A stretch of 7,085 nt of DNA from Ectopseudomonas composti (GTDB taxonomy: Bacteria > Pseudomonadota > Gammaproteobacteria > Pseudomonadales > Pseudomonadaceae). The DNA is taken from the NCBI GenBank assembly GCA_946886245.1, contig CAMPIF010000222.1:1-7085 (forward strand), read 5' to 3'. This document shows, one piece after another, positions 1 to 7,085 of this stretch. A program made the position numbers and the translations under genes. The notes beneath the pieces are model-generated. The model did not search any database. It was not told the origin of the DNA and worked only from the letters and a program-made list of their open reading frames with translations. Position 1 is the stretch's first letter, and the number at the start of each line of letters is the position of its first letter.

Positions 1-10
1 GTGTTCAAAC

Positions 11-33
11 AGCCCCCGGATTGCATCCGGGCT
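11..33. repeat. REP-like intergenic inverted repeat
   Basis: CCCGGAT (15-21) and ATCCGGG (25-31) form a perfect 7-bp stem around a TGC loop. Flanking AGC and CT could extend it if two extra C residues on the left bulge out. Read on the minus strand it gives GTAGCCCGGATGCAATCCGGG-like sequence, which I recognise from memory as a common intergenic repeat in Pseudomonas-type genomes; copy number cannot be checked here. It lies just beyond the mqo terminator, where such elements usually sit. Confidence 0.6.
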
Positions 34-54
34 ACGCATGGTTTGCGGCCCGAT

Positions 55-89
55 AAAAAACCCGCCGAACGCAGGACGCAGGGCGGGTT
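55..89 (-). terminator. Rho-independent terminator of mqo
   Basis: Read on the minus strand, AACCCGCC (89-82), a 15-base loop (81-67) and GGCGGGTT (66-59) form a GC-rich 8-bp stem that runs straight into a T tract (T residues continue to 55). It begins about 20 bases after the mqo stop codon, the expected place for an intrinsic terminator. No gene is visible between it and the window edge. Confidence 0.85.
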
Positions 90-109
90 CTCGTGCAACG
101 TGAAACGCC

Positions 110-1717
110 TTACAGCGTCACGGCAGCCGGCTCGGGCTCGGCGGCCATTTCAACGTCCGGCGCGACTTCGATGTGCGGCAGTTCGAGACGCTCGCTGCTC
201 CACTGGCGAATGCGGTTGGTCAGCGCCAGGTCATCGTTCAGCTTCTGCCCGTAGGACGGAATGATGCTCTTCAGACGCTCCTGCCACTCAGGGCTGGCGA
301 CCTCGTCGGCGAACGCCTTCTCGATCAGGTGCAGCATGATCGGCGCAGCGGTCGAGGCGCCCGGCGAGGCGCCCAGCAGCGCGCTGATGCTGCCGTCAGC
401 GGAGGTCACCACTTCGGTGCCGAACTGCAGCACGCCACCCTTCTCGGCATCCTTCTTGATGATCTGCACGCGCTGGCCGGCATTGATCAGCTCCCAATCG
501 GCATCCTGCGCCTGCGGGAAGTACTCGCGCAGCGAGGCCATGCGGTCGTCCTGGCTGAGCATCAGCTGGCCCATCAGGTAGGTGCTCAAGGACCAGTTGT
601 CCATGCCGGCGTTGACCATCGGCATGAAGTTGTCGGTGGTCATGCTGCTGAACATGTCGAGCAGCGAGCCGTTCTTGAGGAACTTGGTGGAGAAGGTGGC
701 GAACGGGCCGAACAGCAGCACGTTCTCGCCGTCGATCACGCGGGTGTCCAGGTGCGGCACGGACATGGGCGGCGAGCCGACCGAAGCCTTGCCATAAACC
801 TTGGCCAGGTGCTGAGCCACGATGTCCTGGTTACGCGTCATCAGGAACTGGCCGCCGACCGGGAAACCGGCGTAGCCCTCGGCTTCTTCGATGCCGGACT
901 TCTGCAGCAGCTTGAGCGCGCCACCACCGGCGCCAATGAAGACGAAGCGCGCGTTGATGCTCTGCTCGGCGCCGTCCTTGGCCAGGTCGGCCACGGTCAC
1001 GCGCCAGGTGCCGTCATCGTTGCGCTGCAGGTCGCGAACTTCGTGCTCCAGGTGCAGGCTGGCCTGCTGCTTGCCGATCAGCGAGTCGATCAGCTGACGG
1101 GTGATTTCGCCGAAGTTGACGTCGGTACCAATGGCCATGCGCGTGGCAGCGACCTTCTGCTGCGGATCACGACCTTGCATGACCAGCGGCACCCACTGGG
1201 CGATCTGCGCCTGGTCCTCGGTGAACTCCATGCCACGGAACAGGTTGCTGTGCTGCAGCGCGGCGTGGCGCTTGCGCAGGTATTCGACGTTGTCGTCGCC
1301 CCAGACGAAGCTCATGTGCGGGGTGATGTTGATGAAGCTCTTGGGCTTGCTCAGCACATCGCGCTCGACCTGAGTGGCCCAGAACTGCTTGGAGATCTCG
1401 AACGACTCGTTGATGGCGATGGCCTTGCTGATGTCGATGCCACCGTCGGCGGTTTCCGGGGTGTAGTTCAGCTCGCAGAAGGCCGAGTGGCCGGTACCAG
1501 CATTGTTCCAGCCATTGGAGCTCTCGGCGGCGACGCGGTCGAGGCGCTCGTAGATTTCGATACTCCAGTCCGGCTGCAGTTCGTGGAGGTAGGTGCCGAG
1601 GGTGGCGCTCATCACGCCAGCGCCGATCAGCAGGACGTCGACGGTTTTCTCGGGCTCGCGGGGCTTGGAGCAACCGATCACGCTGAGACAAAGCAGCGTC
1701 AGCAGGATTTTTTTCAT
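110..1717 (-). CDS. mqo: Malate:quinone oxidoreductase with lipoprotein-type N terminus
   Basis: FAD-dependent malate:quinone oxidoreductase, 535 aa. It oxidises malate to oxaloacetate and passes electrons to the quinone pool, replacing or supplementing NAD-dependent malate dehydrogenase in the TCA cycle. Visible: the dinucleotide-binding strand and loop [10 protein letters not shown] (residues 28-37), the family block [12 protein letters not shown]...CELNYTP (66-87), and family-like sequence to the end. The start at MKKILL is chosen because a short basic and hydrophobic leader follows, ending VIGC with Cys16, a lipobox. That predicts a lipoprotein, whereas the family is usually described as a cytoplasmic-side peripheral membrane flavoprotein. 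Upstream in-frame sequence looks non-coding. The Shine-Dalgarno is weak (only GGA about 7-9 bases before ATG). The C terminus ends in an acidic, Ala/Pro-rich tail of about 20 residues that looks like an extension. Family assignment is very secure; the subcellular side is open. Pseudomonads often carry several mqo paralogs, and which one this is cannot be told. Confidence 0.95.
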   Translation of the reverse strand: MKKILLTLLCLSVIGCSKPREPEKTVDVLLIGAGVMSATLGTYLHELQPDWSIEIYERLDRVAAESSNGWNNAGTGHSAFCELNYTPETADGGIDISKAIAINESFEISKQFWATQVERDVLSKPKSFINITPHMSFVWGDDNVEYLRKRHAALQHSNLFRGMEFTEDQAQIAQWVPLVMQGRDPQQKVAATRMAIGTDVNFGEITRQLIDSLIGKQQASLHLEHEVRDLQRNDDGTWRVTVADLAKDGAEQSINARFVFIGAGGGALKLLQKSGIEEAEGYAGFPVGGQFLMTRNQDIVAQHLAKVYGKASVGSPPMSVPHLDTRVIDGENVLLFGPFATFSTKFLKNGSLLDMFSSMTTDNFMPMVNAGMDNWSLSTYLMGQLMLSQDDRMASLREYFPQAQDADWELINAGQRVQIIKKDAEKGGVLQFGTEVVTSADGSISALLGASPGASTAAPIMLHLIEKAFADEVASPEWQERLKSIIPSYGQKLNDDLALTNRIRQWSSERLELPHIEVAPDVEMAAEPEPAAVTL

Positions 1718-1802
1718 GGGACAGTCCAGTTCGTCGCACGACGACAAGGGCCGTGCAGGCAAGGTTTCGGGCAGCGGCCGTGTGGGCCGCACATGGGCGA
1801 TA

Positions 1803-1818
1803 GCCGCAGATCTGCGGC
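1803..1818. promoter_or_regulatory. Perfect 16-bp palindrome upstream of mqo
   Basis: GCCGCAGATCTGCGGC is fully self-complementary with no spacer. Its near edge is 85 bases upstream of the mqo start. As DNA it could be an operator for a dimeric regulator. A zero-loop palindrome forms a less favourable RNA hairpin, but with the adjacent GCGGCC/GGCCGC stem (1774-1790) the mqo leader could be structured. Function is inferred only from symmetry and position. Confidence 0.3.
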
Positions 1819-1897
1819 GCGGCGGGAGGAAGGGTGTTTCCAGGCCTCTTGGCGGGCGTATTCCGATCGCGCCGCGTGCTGGAGCAATATGCGTGCC

Positions 1898-1913
1898 GCT
1901 GAAAGGATTCAGC
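1898..1913. promoter_or_regulatory. Dyad GCTGAA-N4-TTCAGC upstream of mqo
   Basis: A perfect 6-bp dyad with a 4-base spacer, 180 bases upstream of the mqo start. The 16-base size and symmetry fit a binding site for a dimeric helix-turn-helix regulator, but no known consensus is recognised. A short chance dyad in GC-rich DNA is a real alternative. Confidence 0.25.
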
Positions 1914-2014
1914 AGCCTCAATGCGGCTTTCTGCCACACAGCAGATTCCGCGCTGGCGGGAACTCGCCAGGTCCCCGCAAAGAGACCCTTGCACATGGCG
2001 GAATCCCGCCCGAA

Positions 2015-2698
2015 TCAGGCCAGCAGCAGTGGCAATAGCAAGGCGGTGCCGATGCCCAGCAGGCTCATCGCCAGGGCAGCGAAGGCGCCGCACTCCTCGC
2101 CTTCCTGCAAGGCATGCGCGGTGCCGATGGCATGGGCGTTGATACCGTAGCTCAGGCCACGCGCCGCCGGGTGATCCACCCCGGCCCAGCGCAGCAGCAA
2201 CGGCCCCATGGCCGTGCCGATCACCCCAGTGAGCATGACCATCACCGCCGCCAGCGAGGCGACGCCGCCAATCTGCTCGGCCACCGGCATGGCAATCGGC
2301 ATGGTCACGAACTTCGGCGCCAGGCTCATCACCACGCTCCAGTCGGCGCCCAGCGCCCAGCCGATGGCCAGGGTCAGCGCCACCGAGAGCACGCCGCCGG
2401 CCGTGAGGGTGATCATCACCGGCCAGAACAGTTGGCGGATGCGCTTGATGTTGTGCTGCAGCGGCACCGCCAGCGCCACGGTGGCCGGCCCCAGCAGCCA
2501 GGCCACGGGCTCGGCGCCGGCGCGGTAGGTGGCGTAATCCACCCCACAGAGCAGCAAGGTGGCGACGATCAGCGTCACCGACACCAGCACCGGTTGCAGC
2601 ACCAGCCAGCCGCTGCGGCGATAGAGCCAGGCGGCGATCAGAAAGGCCGCCAGCGTCAGGGCGATGGCGAACAGCGGATGATGAGTCAGCAGCGTCAT
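2015..2698 (-). CDS. LrgB/CidB-family membrane protein
   Basis: LrgB-family integral membrane protein, 227 aa, normal length for the family. Nearly the whole chain is hydrophobic, with several predicted membrane segments (for example about 9-27, 35-52, 92-115, 145-165, 205-226). Family landmarks are LLGPATVALAVPL (68-80), EQIGGVASLAAVMVMLTGVIG (141-161) and YGINAHAIGTAHALQEGE (184-201). The block usually reading like PKSVTTP is here PKFVTMP (residues 129-135), with Phe130 and Met133 in place of small polar residues. LrgB proteins pair with LrgA; the pair is described as holin/antiholin-like in staphylococci and as a small organic acid (glycolate, pyruvate) transporter in plants and some bacteria. 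Its ATG overlaps the stop of the LrgA-like gene by ATGA, and AGGAG lies 8 bases upstream (2707-2711). The substrate is unknown. Confidence 0.9.
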   Translation of the reverse strand: MTLLTHHPLFAIALTLAAFLIAAWLYRRSGWLVLQPVLVSVTLIVATLLLCGVDYATYRAGAEPVAWLLGPATVALAVPLQHNIKRIRQLFWPVMITLTAGGVLSVALTLAIGWALGADWSVVMSLAPKFVTMPIAMPVAEQIGGVASLAAVMVMLTGVIGTAMGPLLLRWAGVDHPAARGLSYGINAHAIGTAHALQEGEECGAFAALAMSLLGIGTALLLPLLLA

Positions 2699-3048
2699 CC
2701 CTTGCGCTCCTGACGGCGGATCAGCGTCTGCAACAGCCAGCCGCAGAACGGCACGGTCACCAGCAGCGACAGCACCAGCGCCGTGGCGATCACCGGCAGC
2801 TCGCCGAGCAGCAGGTCACTGCTGGTCATGATCCCCGACGCCGGCACGGCCAGCAGCAGCGGCAGGTAAGGCAGCAAACCACCGGCGGCCTGCTGCAGCG
2901 GCTCGGGCACGGCGCCGCGCCACATCAGCCAGACCGAGAGCAGCAGCAGGCCGATGATCGAAGCCGGCAGCATCGGCAACAGCCAGTGATTGAGAGCCAC
3001 ACCGAACAACTGCAGCAATACCAGCCAGAACAGGCCACGCACCATCAT
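2695..3048 (-). CDS. LrgA/CidA-family membrane protein
   Basis: Small membrane protein of 117 aa, assigned to the LrgA/CidA family from its size, its membrane segments (about 4-20, 27-43, 57-74, 85-107), the phrase RGLFWLVLLQLFGVAL near the N terminus, a basic C terminus (RRQERKG), and its position directly before an LrgB-family gene. It is divergent: the usual Pro-Gly turn before the second segment reads LPASIIG (27-33), and the LLFVPAGVG-type block reads LLLAVPASGIM (64-74). Two adjacent ATG codons exist (3048 and 3045). The first is preferred because a strong AAGGAGG ends 10 bases upstream and its ATG overlaps the DUF934 stop as ATGA. It probably acts with the downstream LrgB-like protein in one membrane complex; the role is unproven. 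Confidence 0.85.
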   Translation of the reverse strand: MMVRGLFWLVLLQLFGVALNHWLLPMLPASIIGLLLLSVWLMWRGAVPEPLQQAAGGLLPYLPLLLAVPASGIMTSSDLLLGELPVIATALVLSLLVTVPFCGWLLQTLIRRQERKG

Positions 3049-3559
3049 GATCTCGACTCCTCCTTATGGCGCCCCCGACGAAACAGCGGACGCGGCTCGA
3101 TAACCGAGCGACCATACAACACACTGAGCCCTTGCAGGCCCTTGAGTGCATCCTCCAGCGATTTGTCGGCGCGCACGGCGAAGGCATCGAAGCCGCACTG
3201 GCGCATGTGCGCCAACTGGTCGCGCAGCACATCGCCCACCGCGCGCAACTCGCCGCGCCAGCCCAGGCGGGTGCGCAGCAGGTACGCCTGGCTGTAGCCT
3301 CGGCCATCGCGAAAGCTGGGGAAGTCGATGGCGATCAGCGGCAGGCTGACGAGAAACGGCTGCAGCGCCTCCGGCTCGTCATCCACCCGCAGCAGCAGGC
3401 CATCGGCGCTCACCGCCCTGCCCTCCAGCACCTCGACGGACTGCCGCTCGCGCCAGGCCGCCAGCGGCAGGATCAGTGGCGCGTCCCCTTCAGCGTCGAG
3501 TTGCCAAGGATCATCACTGACGATGCAGGCCTGGCCCTCGACCAGGCGAATCAGGTTGT

Positions 3560-3563
<4 letters not shown>
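3045..3563 (-). CDS. DUF934 family protein, sulfite reductase companion
   Basis: Soluble protein of 172 aa of the DUF934 family, commonly encoded next to cysI in proteobacteria and annotated as probably involved in sulfite reduction; no mechanism is known to me. The diagnostic block is IDFPSFRDGRGYSQAYLLRTRLGWRGELRAVGDVLRDQL (about residues 79-117), followed by MRQCGFDAFAVR (120-131). Only two cysteines are present (Cys13, Cys123) and there is no CxxC motif, so it is unlikely to carry its own iron-sulfur cluster. There is no signal peptide or membrane segment, and the C terminus is basic (RRGRHKEESRS). The start at MNNLIRL is preferred over longer in-frame options because GAGGAGG lies just upstream and its ATG overlaps the cysI stop by ATGA. 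The stop in turn overlaps the LrgA-like start, giving coupling on both sides. Confidence 0.9.
3057..3065 (-). promoter_or_regulatory. Strong ribosome binding site of the LrgA-like gene
   Basis: On the minus strand AAGGAGGAG precedes the LrgA-like gene, with 10 bases between the AAGGAGG core and the ATG at 3048. It lies inside the end of the DUF934 gene. It supports the first of two adjacent ATG codons and suggests the membrane protein is translated well on its own as well as by coupling. Confidence 0.7.
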
Positions 3564-5227
<1,664 letters not shown>

Positions 5228-5236
5228 GCCGGCAGG

Positions 5237-5242
5237 CCTCCT
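5237..5242 (-). promoter_or_regulatory. Ribosome binding site of cysI
   Basis: Minus-strand AGGAGG, 9 bases upstream of the ATG at 5227. It decides the cysI start: the in-frame GTG at 5248 lies upstream of this site. Confidence 0.8.
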
Positions 5243-5274
5243 GATCACGGGGCATCGACTATGCCTGCCTGGGG

Positions 5275-5320
5275 TGTACCGAAAACAGCGCCAGAAAAGC
5301 CTTAAAAAACCGGATCAGAT
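5275..5320 (-). promoter_or_regulatory. Shared divergent motif, copy facing cysI
   Basis: Read on the minus strand (5320 to 5275) it begins ATCTGATCCGGTTTTTTA and, 14 bases later, continues CTGTTTTCGGTACA. The same arrangement occurs in the opposite orientation at 5469-5514. Ungapped alignment of the two copies gives 32/46 identities, with 17/18 in the first block and 7/7 in CTGTTTT. The downstream edge is 47 bases from the cysI start codon. Likely a promoter-proximal operator or promoter element; the regulator is unknown (CysB or a redox/iron regulator would be guesses). Confidence 0.6.
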
Positions 5321-5468
5321 AGTAGTGACAGCGACCGCGCAGGGTACTGATCGACGCGGCGCGATGTCGCAGGGCGGTATCCGCATCGTTCGACATAAAG
5401 GCCACAGGGGCCAGAAATGGCGAGGCTCGGCGGCCTCTCAGGTGCTTTGTCCGGAGTACCACTCAAGC

Positions 5469-5514
5469 ATCTGATCCGCTTTTTTATCGAAAACCTGAGT
5501 CTGTTTTGCGAACA
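5469..5514 (+). promoter_or_regulatory. Shared divergent motif, copy facing ccoG
   Basis: Begins ATCTGATCCGCTTTTTTA (5469-5486) and, after 14 bases, continues CTGTTTTGCGAACA (5501-5514). It is the inverted partner of 5275-5320 and its downstream edge is 51 bases from the ccoG start, nearly the same distance as on the cysI side. Its last part is a small dyad, CTGTT-TTGCG-AACAG (5501-5515). The T6 and T4 tracts lie about two helical turns apart in both copies. A protein-binding or promoter role is inferred from conservation and geometry. Confidence 0.6.
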
Positions 5515-5565
5515 GTCCCACTCGGATCATGGCGCCAGCCTGATAAACGCCTGATGAGGCACGCC

Positions 5566-6978
5566 ATGACCGATCTGATCCCTGTGCGCAGCGTCGAGAC
5601 CATCGACCCTGCCAAACCCATTCGCCTGACACCGGCCCAGGCCGGCGGCCCGATCCACACGCGCAGCTTCACCGGGCGCTTTCGCAACCTGCGCCTGCTC
5701 GGCGCCGGCCTGCTGTTCCTGCTGTTCTTCGGCACCGCCTGGATCGACTGGAATGGCCGCCAGGCCGTGCTCTGGGACCTGGATAACCGCCAGTTCCATA
5801 TCTTCGGCGCGACCTTCTGGCCGCAGGATTTCATCCTGCTCTCGGCGATCCTGATCATCGCCGCCTTCGGCCTGTTCTTCATCACCGTGCTGGCCGGCCG
5901 CGTCTGGTGCGGCTACGCCTGCCCGCAGAGCGTATGGACCTGGGTCTTCATGCGCGTCGAGCAGATCACCGAGGGCGACCGTGGCCAGCGCATCAAACTC
6001 GATGCCGCGCCCTGGTCGCTGCAGAAACTGGCCCGGCGCAGTGCCAAGCACGGCCTGTGGCTGGTGGTGAGCGTGGTCACGGCGATGGCCTTCGTCGGTT
6101 ACTTCACGCCGGTACGCCAGTTGACCACGGACCTGCTGACCCTGGAGATGGGTGCGACCACCGCGTTCTGGGTACTGTCGTTCACCGCCGCCACCTACAT
6201 CAATGCCGGCTGGCTGCGCGAAAAGGTGTGCCGCGACATGTGCCCCTACTCGCGCTTCCAGAGCGTGATGTTCGACAGCGATACGCTGGTCATCTCGTAT
6301 GATGCCGCCCGTGGCGAGAGCCGTGGCCCGCGCCGCAAGGACGCCGACTACAAGGCCGAAGGCCTGGGCGACTGCATCGACTGCACCATGTGCGTACAGG
6401 TCTGCCCCACCGGCATCGACATCCGCGACGGCCTGCAGCTGGAATGCATCGGCTGCGGCGCCTGCATCGACGCCTGCGACAGCGTGATGGACAAGCTCGG
6501 CTATGCTCGCGGCCTGGTGCGCTACAGCTCCGAGAATGAGCTGGCCGGCGGCAAGACCCACTGGCTGCGCCCGCGCCTGATCGGCTATGCGGCGATGCTG
6601 GCGGTGATGATCGGCGCCTTCGTCTGGGCCCTGGCCGAGCGGCCGCTGATCTCCCTGGACGTGACCCGCGACCGTGGCCTGTTCCGCGAGAACGCCCTGG
6701 GCCAGATCGAGAACATCTACAGCCTGAAGATCATCAACAAGACCCAACAGCCGCGCAGCTACGCCATCACGCTGGTCGAGGCCAGCGACTTCGAGCTGCA
6801 TGGCCCGAGCACACTGAAGCTGGCGCCGGGGGAGATTCGCGACCTGCCGGTGAGCGTCGCGCTGACCGCCTCGCACAACGCGGCCGGCCCGCAGACGCTG
6901 CGTTTCGAGGTGCGTGACCAGGGCGATACGCAGAGCCATGTGAGCACCCAGAGCACCTTCCTGGCGCCGCTGCGTTGA
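5566..6978 (+). CDS. ccoG: Cytochrome c oxidase accessory protein CcoG (FixG/RdxA), cupric reductase
   Basis: Membrane iron-sulfur protein of 470 aa, the assembly factor of cbb3-type cytochrome c oxidase. The family has been shown to reduce Cu(II) so that copper can be delivered to the oxidase. Predicted membrane segments lie at about 42-60, 88-110, 163-181, 198-216 and 338-357. Between them are GRVWCGYACP (Cys115, Cys119) and KVCRDMCP (Cys222, Cys226), each CxxxCP, then two ferredoxin-type clusters: Cys270, 273, 276, 280 and Cys294, 297, 300, 304. No cluster ligand is missing. After the last membrane segment comes a C-terminal Ig-like FixG domain (about 360-470), expected in the periplasm. 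The start MTDLIPV is chosen because TGAGG sits 6 bases upstream; a longer TTG-started version lacks family-like sequence. It stands alone here: no ccoNOPQ or ccoHIS gene lies beside it within the window. Divergent from cysI with a shared motif between them. Confidence 0.95.
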   Translation: MTDLIPVRSVETIDPAKPIRLTPAQAGGPIHTRSFTGRFRNLRLLGAGLLFLLFFGTAWIDWNGRQAVLWDLDNRQFHIFGATFWPQDFILLSAILIIAAFGLFFITVLAGRVWCGYACPQSVWTWVFMRVEQITEGDRGQRIKLDAAPWSLQKLARRSAKHGLWLVVSVVTAMAFVGYFTPVRQLTTDLLTLEMGATTAFWVLSFTAATYINAGWLREKVCRDMCPYSRFQSVMFDSDTLVISYDAARGESRGPRRKDADYKAEGLGDCIDCTMCVQVCPTGIDIRDGLQLECIGCGACIDACDSVMDKLGYARGLVRYSSENELAGGKTHWLRPRLIGYAAMLAVMIGAFVWALAERPLISLDVTRDRGLFRENALGQIENIYSLKIINKTQQPRSYAITLVEASDFELHGPSTLKLAPGEIRDLPVSVALTASHNAAGPQTLRFEVRDQGDTQSHVSTQSTFLAPLR

Positions 6979-7032
6979 AGCCTCGGATGCAATGGCTATG
7001 TCCCTGTTAGCTGTTGCCGGGGTTCCAAGGAA

Positions 7033-7044
7033 GGCTCGGGAGCC
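7033..7044. repeat. Small hairpin after ccoG
   Basis: GGCTC-GG-GAGCC, a short perfect inverted repeat 54 bases after the ccoG stop. No T tract follows on the plus strand, so it is a poor intrinsic terminator; it may be part of the repeat element just downstream. Confidence 0.3.
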
Positions 7045-7051
7045 AGGTAGG

Positions 7052-7085
7052 GTGGGCTTTACACCGCTGGTGGGCTAAAGCCCAC
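7052..7085. repeat. REP-like inverted repeat at right edge
   Basis: GTGGGCTTTA (7052-7061) and TAAAGCCCAC (7076-7085) are a perfect 10-bp inverted repeat with a 14-base loop. The right half is itself a dyad, GTGGGCT-AA-AGCCCAC (7070-7085). GTGGGCTTTAGCCCAC-type sequences are, from memory, a frequent intergenic repeat in pseudomonads. It may serve as the 3' end hairpin of the ccoG transcript. The element probably continues past the window. Confidence 0.6.

Larger units (their letters stand above)
1718..2014. other. Intergenic region between lrgB-like gene and mqo, rich in dyads
   Basis: No convincing gene on either strand; open frames here are continuations of frames opposite or upstream of neighbouring genes. 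The region must hold the mqo promoter, unless mqo is read through from the gene at 2015-2698, but I see no convincing -35/-10 pair. It holds several exact inverted repeats: TCGTCG-CA-CGACGA (1731-1744), GCGGCC-5-GGCCGC (1774-1790), a perfect 16-bp palindrome GCCGCAGATCTGCGGC (1803-1818), GCTGAA-4-TTCAGC (1898-1913) and CTGGCG-6-CGCCAG (1953-1970). None is followed by a T tract on the minus strand, so no clear terminator separates the upstream operon from mqo. Confidence 0.6.
5228..5565. other. Divergent cysI/ccoG intergenic region
   Basis: This 338-base stretch separates two divergently transcribed genes and must hold both promoters. Short open frames cross it, but none has a recognisable product, a good ribosome site or the codon bias of its neighbours, so I call no gene. 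It holds two inverted copies of a 46-base motif (listed separately), an AGGAGG site for cysI (5237-5242) and a GAGG site for ccoG (5556-5559). Between the motif copies are small GC hairpins such as GAGGC-6-GCCTC (5422-5437) and GGCC-5-GGCC near 5400. I see no match to the ANR/FNR consensus TTGAT-N4-ATCAA and no convincing sigma-70 or sigma-54 promoter. Confidence 0.7.

Noticed and set aside
1953..1970. Hairpin CTGGCG-6-CGCCAG as terminator of the cysI-lrgB operon
   Set aside because: No T tract follows it on the minus strand, so it does not meet the intrinsic terminator pattern.
173..2038. Long plus-strand open frame (621 codons) opposite mqo
   Set aside because: It mirrors mqo in GC-rich DNA, has Val/Gln/His/Gly-rich low-quality protein sequence with no recognisable domain, and overlaps a secure gene.
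5275..5295. Possible sigma-54 promoter (TGGCGC...CGG) on the cysI side
   Set aside because: The -24 GG is present but the -12 GC is GG, and the equivalent positions in the otherwise conserved ccoG-side copy do not fit.
5228..5565. ANR/FNR box expected upstream of a cbb3-related gene
   Set aside because: I searched for TTGAT-N4-ATCAA by eye and found only isolated GATC/ATCAG-like half-sites, none paired at the right spacing.
5506..5565. Longer ccoG starting at an upstream TTG
   Set aside because: The added 20 residues do not look like the family N terminus, and a GAGG site sits correctly before the ATG at 5566.
5527..6939. Long minus-strand open frame (470 codons) opposite ccoG
   Set aside because: Antisense shadow of ccoG with the same GC-driven composition and no recognisable family.

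Overview
The window looks like chromosomal DNA of a gamma-proteobacterium close to Pseudomonas, possibly the mendocina/stutzeri side of the group. The evidence is high GC, strong G/C third-position bias, the gene families present (Mqo, a one-subunit CysI followed by a DUF934 gene, CcoG), and edge repeats resembling intergenic elements common in these genomes. Genus placement is inference; there is no rRNA or marker gene here.

Layout. The left edge (1-89) holds a REP-like hairpin and a rho-independent terminator for the minus-strand gene beside it. A malate:quinone oxidoreductase gene (mqo, 110-1717, minus) follows; its product has an apparent lipoprotein signal peptide. The 297-base gap upstream of mqo (1718-2014) contains several perfect inverted repeats and no convincing gene. 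Next is a tight minus-strand cluster, in transcription order: cysI (sulfite reductase hemoprotein, 3560-5227), a DUF934 gene (3045-3563), an LrgA/CidA-family gene (2695-3048) and an LrgB/CidB-family gene (2015-2698). Each junction is a 4-base ATGA overlap, so the four are very probably one translationally coupled operon. A 338-base divergent intergenic region (5228-5565) separates cysI from plus-strand ccoG (5566-6978), the cupric reductase/assembly factor of cbb3-type cytochrome oxidase. The right edge carries another REP-like inverted repeat, cut off by the window end.

How the genes work together. CysI reduces sulfite to sulfide, and the DUF934 protein is its usual genomic companion of unknown mechanism. 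The LrgA/LrgB pair is a two-part membrane protein of the holin-like/small organic acid transporter superfamily, and its coupling to sulfite reductase is the oddest gene-order feature here. CcoG and Mqo both serve respiration.

The most interesting non-coding signal is a 46-base motif present twice in opposite orientation between cysI and ccoG (32/46 identical without gaps, 17/18 over its first 18 bases). It lies 47 bases before the cysI start and 51 bases before the ccoG start, and suggests one regulator or promoter type controlling both divergent units.
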